Below, piece after piece: positions 22,588 through 23,026 of a stretch of 23,026 nt of DNA (position 1 is the stretch's first letter; the number at the start of each line of letters is the position of its first letter). The notes below the pieces were generated by a model. It was not told where the DNA came from. It saw nothing but the letters and a program-made list of their open reading frames with translations, and ran no database searches. Source of the stretch: a bacterium (GTDB lineage Bacteria; Pseudomonadota; Alphaproteobacteria; Rhizobiales; Xanthobacteraceae); the NCBI GenBank assembly GCA_029946075.1, contig JAQSDT010000672.1:1-23026 (forward strand), read 5' to 3'. The translations under genes were made by a program, and so were the position numbers.

Positions 22588-23026
22588 ATGACGACTTCTG
22601 CTCCCTCGGCGGCGCCCGCGCTGTTGCCTTCGCCTGCAACCCACGACGTGGCGATCGTAACCGCGCGGAAACTCGCGCATGCGCGCGTGGCGGGCGTTCC
22701 GCCCGAAGAATTTGGCATCGAGCGTGGCGCGCGCAGCATCCGCGACAGCAATTATTGCTTTCACGAAGTCGTCACCAAGACCGAAGGTCAGTTGATTGCG
22801 GAAGGGTTCGACGACGAGCAAATCAAGTCGCTCGGCGACTACAACGGCAATACCGACATCGAGACGCTTGCCCGGGATGCCGCCGGCGAGCATCTCGGTG
22901 CCACCTCCGACGGCTCGAATTCGGCGGCGCGGCTGGTTCGCATTACCGAGCATTATGTGCGGATGGATTATGAGGGGAACGGTCAGCCTTGTCTCTATCA
23001 AGTCATCACCGGTGGCGACCATGGCG
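22588..23026 (+). CDS. P22-type portal protein, continuation, runs off the window
   Basis: An open frame from ATG 22588 to the window end (146 codons). After a short Ala/Pro/Ser leader (MTTSAPSAAPALLPSPA) it reads HDVAIVTARKLAHARVAGVP, PEEFGIERGARSIRDSNYCF, HEVVTKTEGQLIAEGF and ITEHYVRMDYEGNGQPCLYQ, the part of P22-like portals that normally follows the segment ending at 20838. The ATG may simply be an internal Met of the original gene; GTGAGA upstream is a weak ribosome site. Whether it is translated on its own is unknown. It is in the same direction as the N-terminal part. Confidence 0.82.
   Translation, partial: MTTSAPSAAPALLPSPATHDVAIVTARKLAHARVAGVPPEEFGIERGARSIRDSNYCFHEVVTKTEGQLIAEGFDDEQIKSLGDYNGNTDIETLARDAAGEHLGATSDGSNSAARLVRITEHYVRMDYEGNGQPCLYQVITGGDHG

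Overview
The window is high-GC alphaproteobacterial DNA. Gene content and protein wording (an OpgC-like membrane protein, phasin, GcrA-family regulator, DUF4173 protein, many small Bradyrhizobium-type proteins) suggest a Bradyrhizobium/Rhodopseudomonas-type genome. This is recognition by eye, not a search. I see no rRNA, tRNA or CRISPR array.

Layout. (1) 1-6840, chromosomal: the end of a thiolase gene, a leftward DUF4173 / response regulator / histidine kinase operon whose DUF4173 gene is broken, a membrane-anchored GH3 hydrolase, and an OpgC-like multi-pass membrane protein. (2) 7003-9359, a phage-like control island: a small unknown gene, an S24 (LexA/CI-type) repressor, a divergent GcrA-family gene and a DUF6456-like gene. 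Two pairs of 19-bp operators with the same geometry lie at the repressor/GcrA promoters and at the small gene's promoter, which suggests one regulon. (3) 9582-16327, chromosomal: a class III CoA-transferase, two micro-ORFs, an FMN-dependent alpha-hydroxy-acid dehydrogenase, small conserved-looking proteins (one a zinc ribbon), a phasin, a probable frameshifted small membrane gene, and two divergent glycosyltransferases of different families. (4) 16071-16942, mostly non-coding: three copies of a promoter-like repeat, two of them followed by closely similar hairpin terminators (candidate ~60-nt RNAs), a large inverted repeat, and another terminator-like hairpin. (5) 16943 to the end, a phage head module: two overlapping micro-ORFs, small and large terminase subunits, and a P22-type portal gene. 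Low-GC cargo genes lie between these.

The most striking point is the portal gene. Its N-terminal part ends at 20838 and its apparent continuation starts at 22588. The 1.75 kb between them carries a leftward membrane protein, a secreted protein and a proline-rich protein. The phage module is therefore probably a decaying or cargo-laden prophage, or a portal expressed in two pieces. The repressor island at 7-9 kb is separated from it by ordinary metabolic genes, so whether the two ever belonged to one element is open.
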